The translations under genes were made by a program, and so were the position numbers. From a bacterium HR17 (GTDB lineage Bacteria > Armatimonadota > Fervidibacteria > Fervidibacterales > Fervidibacteraceae): 59,366 nucleotides of DNA. Location: assembly GCA_002898575.1 (NCBI GenBank), contig BEHT01000022.1, positions 1-59,366 on the forward strand. The letters run 5' to 3'. Below the pieces are notes generated by a model. That model was not told where the DNA came from. It did not search any database and saw only the letters and a program-made list of their open reading frames with translations. Positions 46,498 to 54,393 of the stretch are shown piece after piece; the stretch's first letter is position 1; each line of letters starts with the position of its first letter.

Positions 46498-47544
46498 TTA
46501 CGCCACTGGTTCAGGGTGATCGGGATCTAACCCGCGCCGTAGCGTCCCGAACACTTCCGCTGTCACGGGGTCAATCAGGTGGTCGTGGTCAAGGTAGAGG
46601 CGGGGCGTCTTCCACAAGAGCCACAGCGCTTTCCACAGGGGCAGTTCGTTGTAGCGGTCGGGATACAATTCCCGCAGCAGCGTCTTGACCATTGGGGCGT
46701 ATTTGTGGCTCATGGCGGGGAACAAGTGATGCTCCGTGTGATGGCTGAAATGGAGGTGCAAGATGTCCATCCACCACGGCACATTGACGCTCAGCGAACC
46801 TAACACGGGGTCCACATCGTCCATCTGCGGGTTAAGCAAATGGTTGGTGGCGATGTAACTCATAGCGATGAAGTTGCCGACCAGAAGGGGCAACACATAC
46901 GCCCAGAAAAAGTTCTCCAACCCCAGCACGACGGTGAGGCTACCCCACGCCGCCATCGGGACGAGCCGCTCTACCCAAAGCGTTCGGCGGGTTTTGGGGT
47001 CGGCGACTTTTTGCAGCCGCCAGAACATCTGCGATGAGTGCATCGTGAACCAAAAGCACAGCATCGGGAAAAAGAGGGCACCGTTACGCCGCACCAGCCG
47101 GTAAAGCCATTGTAACGCAGAGCGCCGCTGAAATTCATCGTAAGTCGCTGCGGTGTCAGGGTCCTTCGTGGGATGTTGCGTGTGGACATGGTGCTGGACA
47201 TTGTGCCAAAGCCGCCACATCAACGGACCGACCCAAAAGGGCGAAAAGCAAACGGCTGCTGTAAGATACTGCAGCCACTTTTTGCGCGTGACGGCACCGT
47301 GCATGATTTCGTGTCCGAGAAAGCCGAGCGCCGTGAACGAGTTGCCGATGAGTAACGCGCTGAGAAGCTTGCCGACGATACCACCGAAACCGGTGGCGAT
47401 GGTGATGATGCCGCCGGCAATCACAGCGGCATGTGGCACCATCCACAACAAGCGATGGGGAACAGGTTTGAACACTTCGTCGGGCAACAACGGACGCAAA
47501 GCGGCGACATATTCCTTGTGCGGAATCGGTGTTAAACTAACCAT
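46498..47544 (-). CDS. Membrane fatty acid desaturase/hydroxylase-family protein
   Basis: A 348-residue di-iron membrane enzyme. The three histidine boxes are LGHEIMHGA (HxxxH), RLWHNVQHHVHT (HxxxHH) and FSHHTEHHLFP (HxxHH). Four membrane helices lie between them (AVIAGGIITIATGFGG; LLSALLIGNSFTALGFLG; ALFFPMLCFWFTMH; FFWAYVLPLLVGNFIAMSYI). It would insert a double bond or hydroxyl into acyl chains using O2. AAGGAGGAGG lies upstream of ATG 47544. It stands alone, with a cupin gene divergent from it. Confidence 0.92.
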   Translation of the reverse strand: MVSLTPIPHKEYVAALRPLLPDEVFKPVPHRLLWMVPHAAVIAGGIITIATGFGGIVGKLLSALLIGNSFTALGFLGHEIMHGAVTRKKWLQYLTAAVCFSPFWVGPLMWRLWHNVQHHVHTQHPTKDPDTAATYDEFQRRSALQWLYRLVRRNGALFFPMLCFWFTMHSSQMFWRLQKVADPKTRRTLWVERLVPMAAWGSLTVVLGLENFFWAYVLPLLVGNFIAMSYIATNHLLNPQMDDVDPVLGSLSVNVPWWMDILHLHFSHHTEHHLFPAMSHKYAPMVKTLLRELYPDRYNELPLWKALWLLWKTPRLYLDHDHLIDPVTAEVFGTLRRGLDPDHPEPVA

Positions 47545-47775
47545 GTGCCTCCTCCTTCGTCAGCGGTGACCCGATGGTGTTGAGGGCGGCGCAACGAGAG
47601 GCATAACGCCACAGTCGCTGCCACCACAAAAAACCGACGCCGCAAGGATAACACAGCCACCGATGCGATGCAACGGTGCGCAGAGTGCTGTCAAAGGTCG
47701 GTCAGCACGCACTCCAACGGTCGTGGGCAGTGCCTGCGCCGTTCCATCGCATTGCGACTGAAAGGGTGAGTGAGC

Positions 47776-48174
47776 ATGATTGTGCGCGACGCTGCTGCTG
47801 TCGCGGCGCAACCGGTCGCTGAAGCGGACGGCGTAGCCGTGCGGTGGCTCATCGGCGATACCGAGGGCGCGCCGAACTTTCACATGCGCCTGTTTGAGTT
47901 GCAGCCAGGTGCCGCGACGCCATGGCATCAACACCCTTGGGAACATGAGGTGTTCGTGTTGGACGGCGAAGGGGTCGTTCGCAGCGAGCAAGGGGAGTAC
48001 CCGCTCAAGGCAGGCACTGTCGTGTTTGTTCCGCCCAACGAGTGGCATCAATTTCGGGCGCATCCCGAAAAGCCTCTGAAGTTCCTTTGCCTTATCCCCG
48101 CCCGCAACGCTTGCCTGACGCTTCTTTCTCCCACAAGTGCCGCTACAACGGTGCAACACACGACAAATGACTAA
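47776..48174 (+). CDS. Small cupin-domain protein
   Basis: A 132-residue single cupin. Motif 1 GAATPWHQHPWEHEVFVLDGEG and motif 2 LKAGTVVFVPPNEWHQFRAHP supply the 3-His/1-Glu metal site (H, H, E, H). A C-terminal tail with Cys (LCLIPARNACLTLL) is a small addition. Many such proteins are metal-dependent isomerases or dioxygenases, or bind small ligands; the function is undetermined. ATG 47776 follows AAAGGGTGAG; GTG 47770 is an alternative. It is divergent from the desaturase gene. Confidence 0.9.
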   Translation: MIVRDAAAVAAQPVAEADGVAVRWLIGDTEGAPNFHMRLFELQPGAATPWHQHPWEHEVFVLDGEGVVRSEQGEYPLKAGTVVFVPPNEWHQFRAHPEKPLKFLCLIPARNACLTLLSPTSAATTVQHTTND

Positions 48175-48231
48175 CGGTTGCCCGATTACGCCCACCTCCG
48201 CGCTTGGCGCACCGGGGCGGCTGTCAGCCGT

Positions 48232-49512
48232 TCAAAAGTTGTGCTGAACGAAGGCGTTGATGCGATGGTCGACGCCTGTCGCCTGCCCTTTCCACTTCGT
48301 CGTCCAAAACAAGTAGTTGACACCTACCTCCACATTGCCGCTCAACCGCCAACGGTGGTGCAGATACCACACGGAGTTCTTCGTCCGCCCGCCAGCGGGC
48401 ACATCGTCGTCTTTCGGGTCGTCCAGCGTGTAGCCTAAAGCCAAGCGTTGTTTCGGGGAATATTGCCAACCGATTTCCAACCATCCGCCTTTGCTGTGGA
48501 TTTCCGCACCGGTTGCGTTAACGCCCTGCCCGATACCACCCCGAAAATCGCTCAAGTTGCGCCCTGTCCAAATTTCGCCCCGCGCATCCCACTTGGCGCC
48601 AAAGCGCCATTGATAGTCCAACCCAACGCTGTGGCTCGTAAAGCGCACCTGATTAGCGACGGGGTTCGTCACTCGCTCCCATGCGTGGTGTGCCCAGACA
48701 CCCAGTTCACCGTTGCGGAAGCGCCATGCGATGCGCCCTTGCAAATTGGGCAGCCCGCTGTCTTCGCCGTCCCGCACACCGTTGTTGTCCAAGTCCTTTT
48801 GGTCAACGGCTCCCGTCAACCCCAACGCCAACGCCCAGCGCAGCGGTTTGTCCTTTGGTTCGTAACTCAGCCGCAATTGCGCCCTGCGATCGCCCAGATT
48901 GCCTGCGTTCCACATCAGCGTGTCGTCGTTCGGTGAGGGGAAAAGAGGCGAAATCACATCCCAAGTCTGACCCAGCAGCAAACCGTAATTGCCGCGTTGC
49001 AATTGCAAGTAAGCATGACGGATGCGAGGCAAGGGGCGCGATTCAGGCGTGACGCCTTGCGCGTTTTGCCAGTCCATCTCAAACTTGCCCGTCACATTCC
49101 AACCCTTGAGCAAATTGGGGGGTGCACTGAAATTGATGCCAATGCGGGTCAAACGAGGGTGGACGCTAAGTTGCTGATTGCCTGTTCGGCGCTTGTTGGC
49201 GTTACTCGGCGATAACACCCAAAAGGGCGTTTGGGCGTTGTTGGTCAGACCGCTGTCAAAGATACTGTCAAGGCGCAAAAAGCCGTAAAAGTTCAGTCGT
49301 TCGCCTGACGGTGCCGTCACTGTCGGTTGTGGGGCAGGTTGTTGCTGTTTGATTTGTTCACGCAGACGCTCAATCTCCTTCTGCTGCTCTTTGACGATAC
49401 GCCGCAATTCGTCAATTTGCCGTTGCAAATCTTGCAACGACGGTTCAGCAACAATCACACTTGCCATCAAAGTGGCGACCACTAGCACCAACGCTCTCCG
49501 CACCCAACTCAT
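48232..49512 (-). CDS. Outer-membrane porin (DcaP-like) with N-terminal coiled coil
   Basis: A 426-residue protein with signal peptide MSWVRRALVLVVATLMASVIVAE (in two parts). A coiled coil follows (LQDLQRQIDELRRIVKEQQ...), then a Pro/Gln linker and a beta-barrel beginning LNFYGFLRLDSIFDSG. The strands alternate polar and aromatic residues and end in AFVQHNF, a terminal Phe as needed for outer-membrane insertion. It shows that the cell has an outer membrane. ATG 49512 has AAGGAGGG upstream. It is encoded just downstream of the exported transglutaminase and may share its transcript. Confidence 0.87.
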   Translation of the reverse strand: MSWVRRALVLVVATLMASVIVAEPSLQDLQRQIDELRRIVKEQQKEIERLREQIKQQQPAPQPTVTAPSGERLNFYGFLRLDSIFDSGLTNNAQTPFWVLSPSNANKRRTGNQQLSVHPRLTRIGINFSAPPNLLKGWNVTGKFEMDWQNAQGVTPESRPLPRIRHAYLQLQRGNYGLLLGQTWDVISPLFPSPNDDTLMWNAGNLGDRRAQLRLSYEPKDKPLRWALALGLTGAVDQKDLDNNGVRDGEDSGLPNLQGRIAWRFRNGELGVWAHHAWERVTNPVANQVRFTSHSVGLDYQWRFGAKWDARGEIWTGRNLSDFRGGIGQGVNATGAEIHSKGGWLEIGWQYSPKQRLALGYTLDDPKDDDVPAGGRTKNSVWYLHHRWRLSGNVEVGVNYLFWTTKWKGQATGVDHRINAFVQHNF

Positions 49513-49570
49513 CCCGCAACCCTCCTTGTAAGTCATCTTCGGGATTGCCCCGTTCGGGTTCACTGTCAAG

Positions 49571-50653
49571 TTACGGCATTTGATAGGTCAACTCCCATTG
49601 CGCTTTGATGGGTTGACCATCAGCCTCAGCGTATGGGTAGATGAAGTAGTTGAGGGGTTGACCCTTTTGCGGTGGGTTAAGCACAATGTCGCGACCACGA
49701 CTGAAAGCGACAGCGCTACGCTCCAACACTAAATTGCCAAACAGAAAATCCTTGACCTCAGGTTTGCCTGCGTCCAACCAGCGACGAGCGTCGGAAGCGT
49801 CAATAGGAAACCAACCGATTTGTTCGTCGTAAACCCAAGTCCAACAGTGGTAGCCACCGATTTTGCCTTCCTTCGGCAACGGTTCAGGCAGCGGGATACC
49901 TGCGATGGGGAAACCATACTCAAGGTAAGCAGGAATGCCTAAACTGCGAGCAAGCGAAATCAGGTAACTGTGCAAATCGGAACAGTTGCCCTTGCGGAAA
50001 TCGCAAACGAACACCACATCGCCCTCGCCCAACTTGGGGGACTCTCGCTTGTAGTCGTATTGCATTGTGGCGACGACATGTTCAAAGAGAGCCTTGACTT
50101 TTTCCAGCGTCGTCTTTTTGCCCTGCGTGACTTCCTGAGCAATTGTCAAGAAGCGTCCGCCAACTGGCACGAGGGTTTCGGGTTTCAAACTCAAATTCAC
50201 CAAAGTTTTGCTGGTGCGACAGTGGTCGCAATTGCAGTTAGGCGGACACGAACAGGTTCTGACAACTTGCCCGTCGCCTCCAAGCACTCGCACTTCCTTT
50301 CGCTCCACAACAAAACTTACCCCAACCTCTAAGGCATCCCTTGTCCCCCGCTTCTCGTCCCGCACATAAACCATGCGGTTACCGAACTTTGCCTCTTGTG
50401 TGATGCGGTAAGGCACAGGACTTGACACTTGGACATCTCGCACTGTCTGCCATTCACTGTCGGATGGCAATGGTAACCAAAGTTCCACAACCTGAGCGTC
50501 ACGCGGGATATTTGGCACGACGGCTTTGTAAGTGAACCGCACGGTCAAGGTGCGGGCATTAGTCGGTTGATTGTTCCCGCAGCGACATGCATCGTCGGCG
50601 GCGATGACCCATGTCGTGACGACAGCGATAAGTGCTAAAACCCAACGGCACAT
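49571..50653 (-). CDS. Exported transglutaminase-like cysteine protease-fold protein
   Basis: A 360-residue protein with a signal peptide (CRWVLALIAVVTTWVIAADD). The transglutaminase-core triad is visible: Cys in RKGNCSDLHSYLISLAR, His in GGYHCWTWVYDE, and Asp in FPIDASDARRW. Before it, around residue 135, lies a short Cys cluster (CSCPPNCNCDHC) with five Cys and a His, probably a metal site or disulfide knot inserted in the N-terminal beta domain. It likely cleaves or cross-links envelope proteins or peptides. It is followed by the porin gene on the same strand. Confidence 0.87.
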   Translation of the reverse strand: MCRWVLALIAVVTTWVIAADDACRCGNNQPTNARTLTVRFTYKAVVPNIPRDAQVVELWLPLPSDSEWQTVRDVQVSSPVPYRITQEAKFGNRMVYVRDEKRGTRDALEVGVSFVVERKEVRVLGGDGQVVRTCSCPPNCNCDHCRTSKTLVNLSLKPETLVPVGGRFLTIAQEVTQGKKTTLEKVKALFEHVVATMQYDYKRESPKLGEGDVVFVCDFRKGNCSDLHSYLISLARSLGIPAYLEYGFPIAGIPLPEPLPKEGKIGGYHCWTWVYDEQIGWFPIDASDARRWLDAGKPEVKDFLFGNLVLERSAVAFSRGRDIVLNPPQKGQPLNYFIYPYAEADGQPIKAQWELTYQMP

Positions 50654-50715
50654 TTCACAACACCTCCATCTTCGTGATGTGTTAACATAAGCCCCTACAA
50701 TGGGCGGTCATTTCT

Positions 50716-50979
50716 TTAAACCGCCACCAATTCCCCATCATGAGTTTCCAAGTCAATGCGCCAAAAGTGTTCGGGCACAAGCCCGTGTCGCTTTTGGTAG
50801 TCGTCCATCGCTTCTTTACTTGGTGATGAAAAAAGGCAGACAAGTTGCCCTGCTACGGTGCTGGCGTAAGCCTTCTCGCACCGGACTTCGCCTTCGTCTG
50901 TTAGCAACTGTTTGACCAAGTTCTCCAACTGCTTGCGGGTCAGACACGCCGTCGTGTAGACGCCGAGGTATTTGGGCAT
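50716..50979 (-). CDS. DUF4242-like small protein
   Basis: An 87-residue ferredoxin-fold-type protein. KYLGVYTTACLTRKQLENL opens the domain, and VCLFSSPSKEAMDDYQKRHGLVPEHFWRI is the conserved end (CLxxAPxxEAV..HRxxHG in the family). Some relatives bind nickel; the function here is unknown. ATG 50979 follows AGAGGTGGG, while GTG 50985 is within reach. It is 13 nt downstream of the prepilin gene and presumably co-transcribed. Confidence 0.75.
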   Translation of the reverse strand: MPKYLGVYTTACLTRKQLENLVKQLLTDEGEVRCEKAYASTVAGQLVCLFSSPSKEAMDDYQKRHGLVPEHFWRIDLETHDGELVAV

Positions 50980-50992
50980 TTTCACCCACCTC

Positions 50993-51649
50993 TTACGGAA
51001 GGTTCTTCCACATGTTACGAGGTTGCAAAGTCATCTCGTAGCGAAGCCATCTAGCGTGACCGTCAAAGAAGGCGTAATTGGCGCCTTGCATGTGGCGCGT
51101 GTGATCAACGGGGCGAGCCCAAAAATGCATGTGCAGAACGGGCGTGTGAGTGTGATAAAGTGGGCAAGCGCGACAACCTGCCAGCGGAATTTCACCGAAC
51201 AAAATCATTTGCGCGGGATAGTAAATTTGCGCCAGCGTCCCAAACCAAGGGAAACCCCCAAAGTTTGGGTCGTTGGGGTCATTGGAAGTGCCCGAACAAA
51301 CATAGCCGTAACTGCCTGCGATGCCTTTGTAGCCCGCGCCGCCACCGTGTGATAAGCACTTGATCAACTCCCAATTGTTCAGGTAAGGTTGGACGAGTTG
51401 AAACCAAAGGGCGATAGCAGGTTTCGTCGCGTCCATGTTGGGATGCAAACATGCAGGCAGATACCAATCGTCCCAATCTTGGGCATACATGACTGATGCC
51501 ATGCCTAACTGGCGTATGTTGCTGAGGCAAGTTGTCTGCCGTCCTTTCTCACGCGCTGCTGAGAAAACGGGGAAGAGCAGGGCAGCGAGGACAGCGATGA
51601 TCGCAATGACGACTAACAACTCAATCAGCGTGAAAGCGACGCGACGCAT
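50993..51649 (-). CDS. Prepilin-like (type II pseudopilin) protein with H-x9-DG motif
   Basis: A 218-residue protein. [28 protein letters not shown] (in parts) is a class III signal: cleavage before the Phe of FTLIE, then a hydrophobic assembly helix. [21 protein letters not shown] and the C-terminal H-x9-DG ([18 protein letters not shown]) are typical of the expanded DUF1559-type family in Armatimonadota and Planctomycetota. ATG 51649 has GAGGAG 8 nt upstream. It would be an exported filament or surface subunit. The protein also has Cys pairs (CRACP). Confidence 0.92.
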   Translation of the reverse strand: MRRVAFTLIELLVVIAIIAVLAALLFPVFSAAREKGRQTTCLSNIRQLGMASVMYAQDWDDWYLPACLHPNMDATKPAIALWFQLVQPYLNNWELIKCLSHGGGAGYKGIAGSYGYVCSGTSNDPNDPNFGGFPWFGTLAQIYYPAQMILFGEIPLAGCRACPLYHTHTPVLHMHFWARPVDHTRHMQGANYAFFDGHARWLRYEMTLQPRNMWKNLP

Positions 51650-51727
51650 AACTGTCACTCCTCTGCGTCAGAAATTTGTCGGCGGTTTAGTGGGGCGGGG
51701 CGCAAAGGGCGCCCCGCCGGTGCGTTG

Positions 51728-51991
51728 TTAGCCGACGGCAGCGAGGCGTTGTTCAATCGCTTGCTTAATTTCGTCGGTTGTCGGCAAGCGTTGGGCTTCA
51801 TGCCGAGAAAAGACCCTTTCACCGTTGACATAGACATCAAATTCGCCTTTGTCAACAGGCACAAGTGTCAGTTCCATGTCGCGGTTGAACTTCATTCCGT
51901 AGTCGCCCAGCAATTGGTTGGCGAGTTGAACTGCGTGCGGTTGATGACCGCACGGCACACAATATGTGATGCGAACACTCAATTTCGCCAT
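51728..51991 (-). CDS. SelW/Rdx-type thioredoxin-fold protein (Cys form)
   Basis: An 87-residue protein. MAKLSVRITYCVPCGHQP has the CxxC (C11, C14) at the place where SelW/SelT/SelH proteins hold CxxU. The Rdx fold follows: ELTLVPVDKGEFDVYVNGERVFS and LPTTDEIKQAIEQRL. It is likely a small redox protein. The Cys codons are TGT (C11) and TGC (C14). A perfect 8-bp hairpin (51934-51954, 5-nt loop) starts in codon 13 and contains codon C14 in its 5' arm. GGAGGTG lies before ATG 51991. The class II tRNA gene ends 39 nt upstream on the same strand, so both may share one transcript. A long frame reading back to 52693 crosses the tRNA and is not real. Confidence 0.87.
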   Translation of the reverse strand: MAKLSVRITYCVPCGHQPHAVQLANQLLGDYGMKFNRDMELTLVPVDKGEFDVYVNGERVFSRHEAQRLPTTDEIKQAIEQRLAAVG

Positions 51992-52030
51992 CAAGAAGCA
52001 CCTCCTTGCCAGTTTTTGCAACATCGCTTC

Positions 52031-52122
52031 AGGCGGGGCTGGGAATTGAACCCAGCCGGAACACTTGTTGCGTTCCGCCGTCGGGTTTGCAACCCGAGGG
52101 GCGCACCAGCACCTTCCCCGCC
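52031..52122 (-). tRNA. tRNA-Cys(GCA)-like gene with long variable arm and tRNA-Sec-like D arm
   Basis: A 92-nt tRNA on the minus strand. Acceptor GGCGGGG/CCCCGCC is 7 bp with discriminator T and no encoded CCA. Positions 8-9 are AA instead of the near-universal U8. The D arm folds as GGTGC-TGGT-GCGCC: 5 bp with a 4-nt loop, as in selenocysteine tRNAs. The anticodon arm is TCGGG-TTGCAAA-CCCGA, anticodon GCA. The variable arm is an 8-bp stem CGGAACGC/GTGTTCCG with an AACAA loop. The T arm is CTGGG-TTCAATT-CCCAG. GCA plus U73 are CysRS identity marks; the body is class II. It is either an odd tRNA-Cys or a tRNA-Sec derivative reading Cys codons. Confidence 0.92.
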
Positions 52123-52135
52123 AAGCCTTAGAAAA

Positions 52136-52164
52136 ATCTTTGATGAGCGATTGGAGTAGGTCAA
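52136..52164 (-). promoter_or_regulatory. Probable promoter of the tRNA-Rdx unit
   Basis: On the minus strand, TTGACC (52159-52164) and AAAGAT (52136-52141) are 17 nt apart. Transcription would begin about 7 nt before the tRNA 5' end and could run through the tRNA into the Rdx gene. The -10 is only a partial match. Confidence 0.5.
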
Positions 52165-52273
52165 ATAGATGTTGGTGATAGGTGGCGAGGCGATTGATTG
52201 CCGTCTTGTGCCTCTGTTGCTTGACGCCTTCGCAGGCGTTAACATAGAGCGACGGTTTAAAGAGGTGATAAAA

Positions 52274-53035
52274 ATGCGGACGCGCCCGATGTTGATTGCC
52301 CATCGGGGGTGTTCGGGGCGTTACCCTGAAAACACGCTGCGGGCGTTTCGAGAAGCGCTCAAGTTGCCCGTTGATGGAATTGAGTTGGATGTGCGACGGA
52401 CGCGTGACGGCGTGCTCGTCGTCATCCATGACGAGACCGTTGACCGCACGACTTTCGGCAGCGGGCGCGTCAGCGAGTTGACTTGGGACGAGTTGCGCCA
52501 ATTGGACGCAGGTGCGTGGAAGGGCGATGAGTTTGCGGGTGAATGCATCCCGCGTTTTGAAGAGGTGCTGGAGTTGGTCAAGGGGCAAACAGTGCTGCAC
52601 GTGGAAATCAAGGAAGTCGGGACGGAAACGCAAATCGCCGAAACGCTGCGACACTACGACGCTGAGCGCTGGGTTAAACTCGCCAGTTTTCACCCCGAAG
52701 CGGTGGCGTCTGCGCGCCGAGCAGCACCTGAGACAGCGGGGGTTTTAATTGGTGGGCTGCGCGTGGGGAACGACGATGCGACCTTTCAGCGTTTTGTGCA
52801 CACGGCGTTGCAGCATGGTGCCAGCGCCGTCTCGGTGCACTATTCCGTTGCGACTCCGCAACGGGTGCGCTATTGTCACCAGCGCTATCTGTTCGTCGGC
52901 GTGTGGACGGTCAACGATGCCGACTTGGCGCGGCAATTGGTGGCGATGGGCGTTGATGCTATCGCCTCTGATTACCCTGAGCGTATTCTTGCCGCGTTAC
53001 CTGATGGGGCAGGGCAAGACATTTTGCAGCAATAG
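52274..53035 (+). CDS. Glycerophosphodiester phosphodiesterase
   Basis: A 253-residue GDPD-family barrel. MLIAHRGCSGRYPENTLRAF and IELDVRRTRDGVLVVIHDETVDRTT hold the catalytic His pair and the metal Glu/Asp, and LHVEIKEVGTE and FVGVWTVNDADLARQL complete the fold. It cleaves glycerophosphodiesters from lipid turnover to glycerol-3-phosphate plus alcohol. There is no signal peptide, so cytosolic. ATG 52274 has AGAGGTG 6 nt upstream; the in-frame extension to 52169 overlaps the tRNA promoter region and is rejected. Confidence 0.94.
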   Translation: MRTRPMLIAHRGCSGRYPENTLRAFREALKLPVDGIELDVRRTRDGVLVVIHDETVDRTTFGSGRVSELTWDELRQLDAGAWKGDEFAGECIPRFEEVLELVKGQTVLHVEIKEVGTETQIAETLRHYDAERWVKLASFHPEAVASARRAAPETAGVLIGGLRVGNDDATFQRFVHTALQHGASAVSVHYSVATPQRVRYCHQRYLFVGVWTVNDADLARQLVAMGVDAIASDYPERILAALPDGAGQDILQQ

Positions 53036-53079
53036 GAGGCGGTCGGCAGGCACTTCGGCGCCGTCGGGAAGTTTGAAGG

Positions 53080-53108
53080 TTGATTTTGCGTGCAAGGCGT
53101 GTTATTAA
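53080..53108 (+). promoter_or_regulatory. Possible promoter for argG
   Basis: TTGATT (53080-53085), a 17-nt gap, TATTAA (53103-53108). The leader of about 65 nt that follows contains the small hairpin GCGGTG-ACTG-CACCGC just before argG; no known riboswitch is recognised. Confidence 0.5.
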
Positions 53109-53180
53109 TAAAAGCGGTGACTGCACCGCCTGTGCGGCGTAGATGCCCTGAAACACTGCAGTTTAGGAGGGACGCGGTGC

Positions 53181-54386
53181 GTGAAAGTTGCCTTAGCCTA
53201 TTCAGGCGGTTTGGACACCTCGGTCGCCATCCGGTGGCTGATGGAGCGCTACCGCGCCGAGGTTGTGGCAGTGACCGTAGATGTCGGTGAAGTGAAGGAT
53301 TACGAAGCCGTGCGGGTGCGGGCGTTGGACATCGGCGCCAGCGCAGCGGTGCTCGTTGACGCTAAAGAGGAATTTGCCCAGCGTTTCATCACCCCTTGTT
53401 TGAAAGCCAACGCGGTGTATGAGAACGGTTACCCCTTAGCGACAGCGATAGCCCGTCCATTGATTGCTCAAAAGGTTGTGGAAGTTGCTCGCTCGGTCGG
53501 TGCTGACGCAGTGGCGCATGGCAGCACCGGCAAGGGTAACGATCAGGTGCGGTTTGAAATCACTTTTGCCACGCTCGCCCCTGACCTCAAGATCATCGCC
53601 CCCATCCGCGAATGGAACATGAGCCGTGACGAGGAAATTGAATATGCGCACCAGCGCGGCATTCCCGTCCCCGTGACGAAATCGTCGCCCTTCAGCATTG
53701 ACGAAAACCTGTGGGGGCGTAGTATTGAGGCAGGTGTCTTGGAAGACCCGACCGTTGAGCCCCCTGAGGAGGCGTTCCGGTGGACGGTCGCTCCTCAGCA
53801 TGCCCCTGAGACACCCGAATATTTAACGGTGCATTTTGAGCGGGGCGTTCCCGTTGCCGTGAACGATCAGCCGATGGACCTTGTAACCCTCATCAGCCAC
53901 CTCAACGCCGTCGCGGGACGGCACGGGGTCGGGCGCATTGACATGGTGGAAAACCGCCTCGTCGGCATCAAATCCCGTGAGGTTTACGAGTGCCCCGCAG
54001 CGACCGTTTTGCTGACGGCGCATCGCGATCTGGAAGCGTTGGTGTTGGAACGCGATTTGTTCCACTTTAAGCGCGGGCTGGAGCAGAAATACGCTGAGTT
54101 AGTTTACTATGGCTTGTGGTTCAGCCCACTGCGTGAGGCGTTGGACGCGTTCGTGGAGAAGACACAAGAAGTCGTCACAGGCTGGGTGCGGTTGCGTCTC
54201 TACAAAGGTGGTTGCATGGCAGTCGGACGCTGGTCGCCTTACTCGCTATACCGGCTGGATTTGGCGACTTACGAGCGCACCAGCACTTTTGATCAGCGTG
54301 CCAGTGAAGGGTTCATCCGTATCTTCGGGCTACCGACCGTTCTGAGCCATCAAGTCGTTAAATCTGCTGTTCAAACAGAGCGTTGA
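53181..54386 (+). CDS. argG: Argininosuccinate synthase
   Basis: A 401-residue enzyme of standard length. VALAYSGGLDTSVAIRWL is the ATP PP-motif, AHGSTGKGNDQVRFE binds citrulline/aspartate, and SSPFSIDENLWGRSIEAGVLEDP is a family signature; the C-terminal tetramer helix is present. It joins citrulline and aspartate in arginine synthesis. GTG 53181 follows AGGAGG. argH is not adjacent. The structured-RNA candidate begins 7 nt after its stop. Confidence 0.97.
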   Translation: MKVALAYSGGLDTSVAIRWLMERYRAEVVAVTVDVGEVKDYEAVRVRALDIGASAAVLVDAKEEFAQRFITPCLKANAVYENGYPLATAIARPLIAQKVVEVARSVGADAVAHGSTGKGNDQVRFEITFATLAPDLKIIAPIREWNMSRDEEIEYAHQRGIPVPVTKSSPFSIDENLWGRSIEAGVLEDPTVEPPEEAFRWTVAPQHAPETPEYLTVHFERGVPVAVNDQPMDLVTLISHLNAVAGRHGVGRIDMVENRLVGIKSREVYECPAATVLLTAHRDLEALVLERDLFHFKRGLEQKYAELVYYGLWFSPLREALDAFVEKTQEVVTGWVRLRLYKGGCMAVGRWSPYSLYRLDLATYERTSTFDQRASEGFIRIFGLPTVLSHQVVKSAVQTER

Positions 54387-54393
54387 AAATGCG

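Noticed and set aside
51934-51954. Hairpin in the Rdx gene as a true bacterial SECIS
   Set aside because: The loop is CAUCA without a G near its start and the codon lies inside the stem, so it does not meet SECIS rules; kept only as a weak observation.
51992-52693. In-frame N-terminal extension of the Rdx protein to 52693
   Set aside because: It crosses the tRNA gene and antisense to the GDPD gene; a strong ribosome site sits just before ATG 51991.
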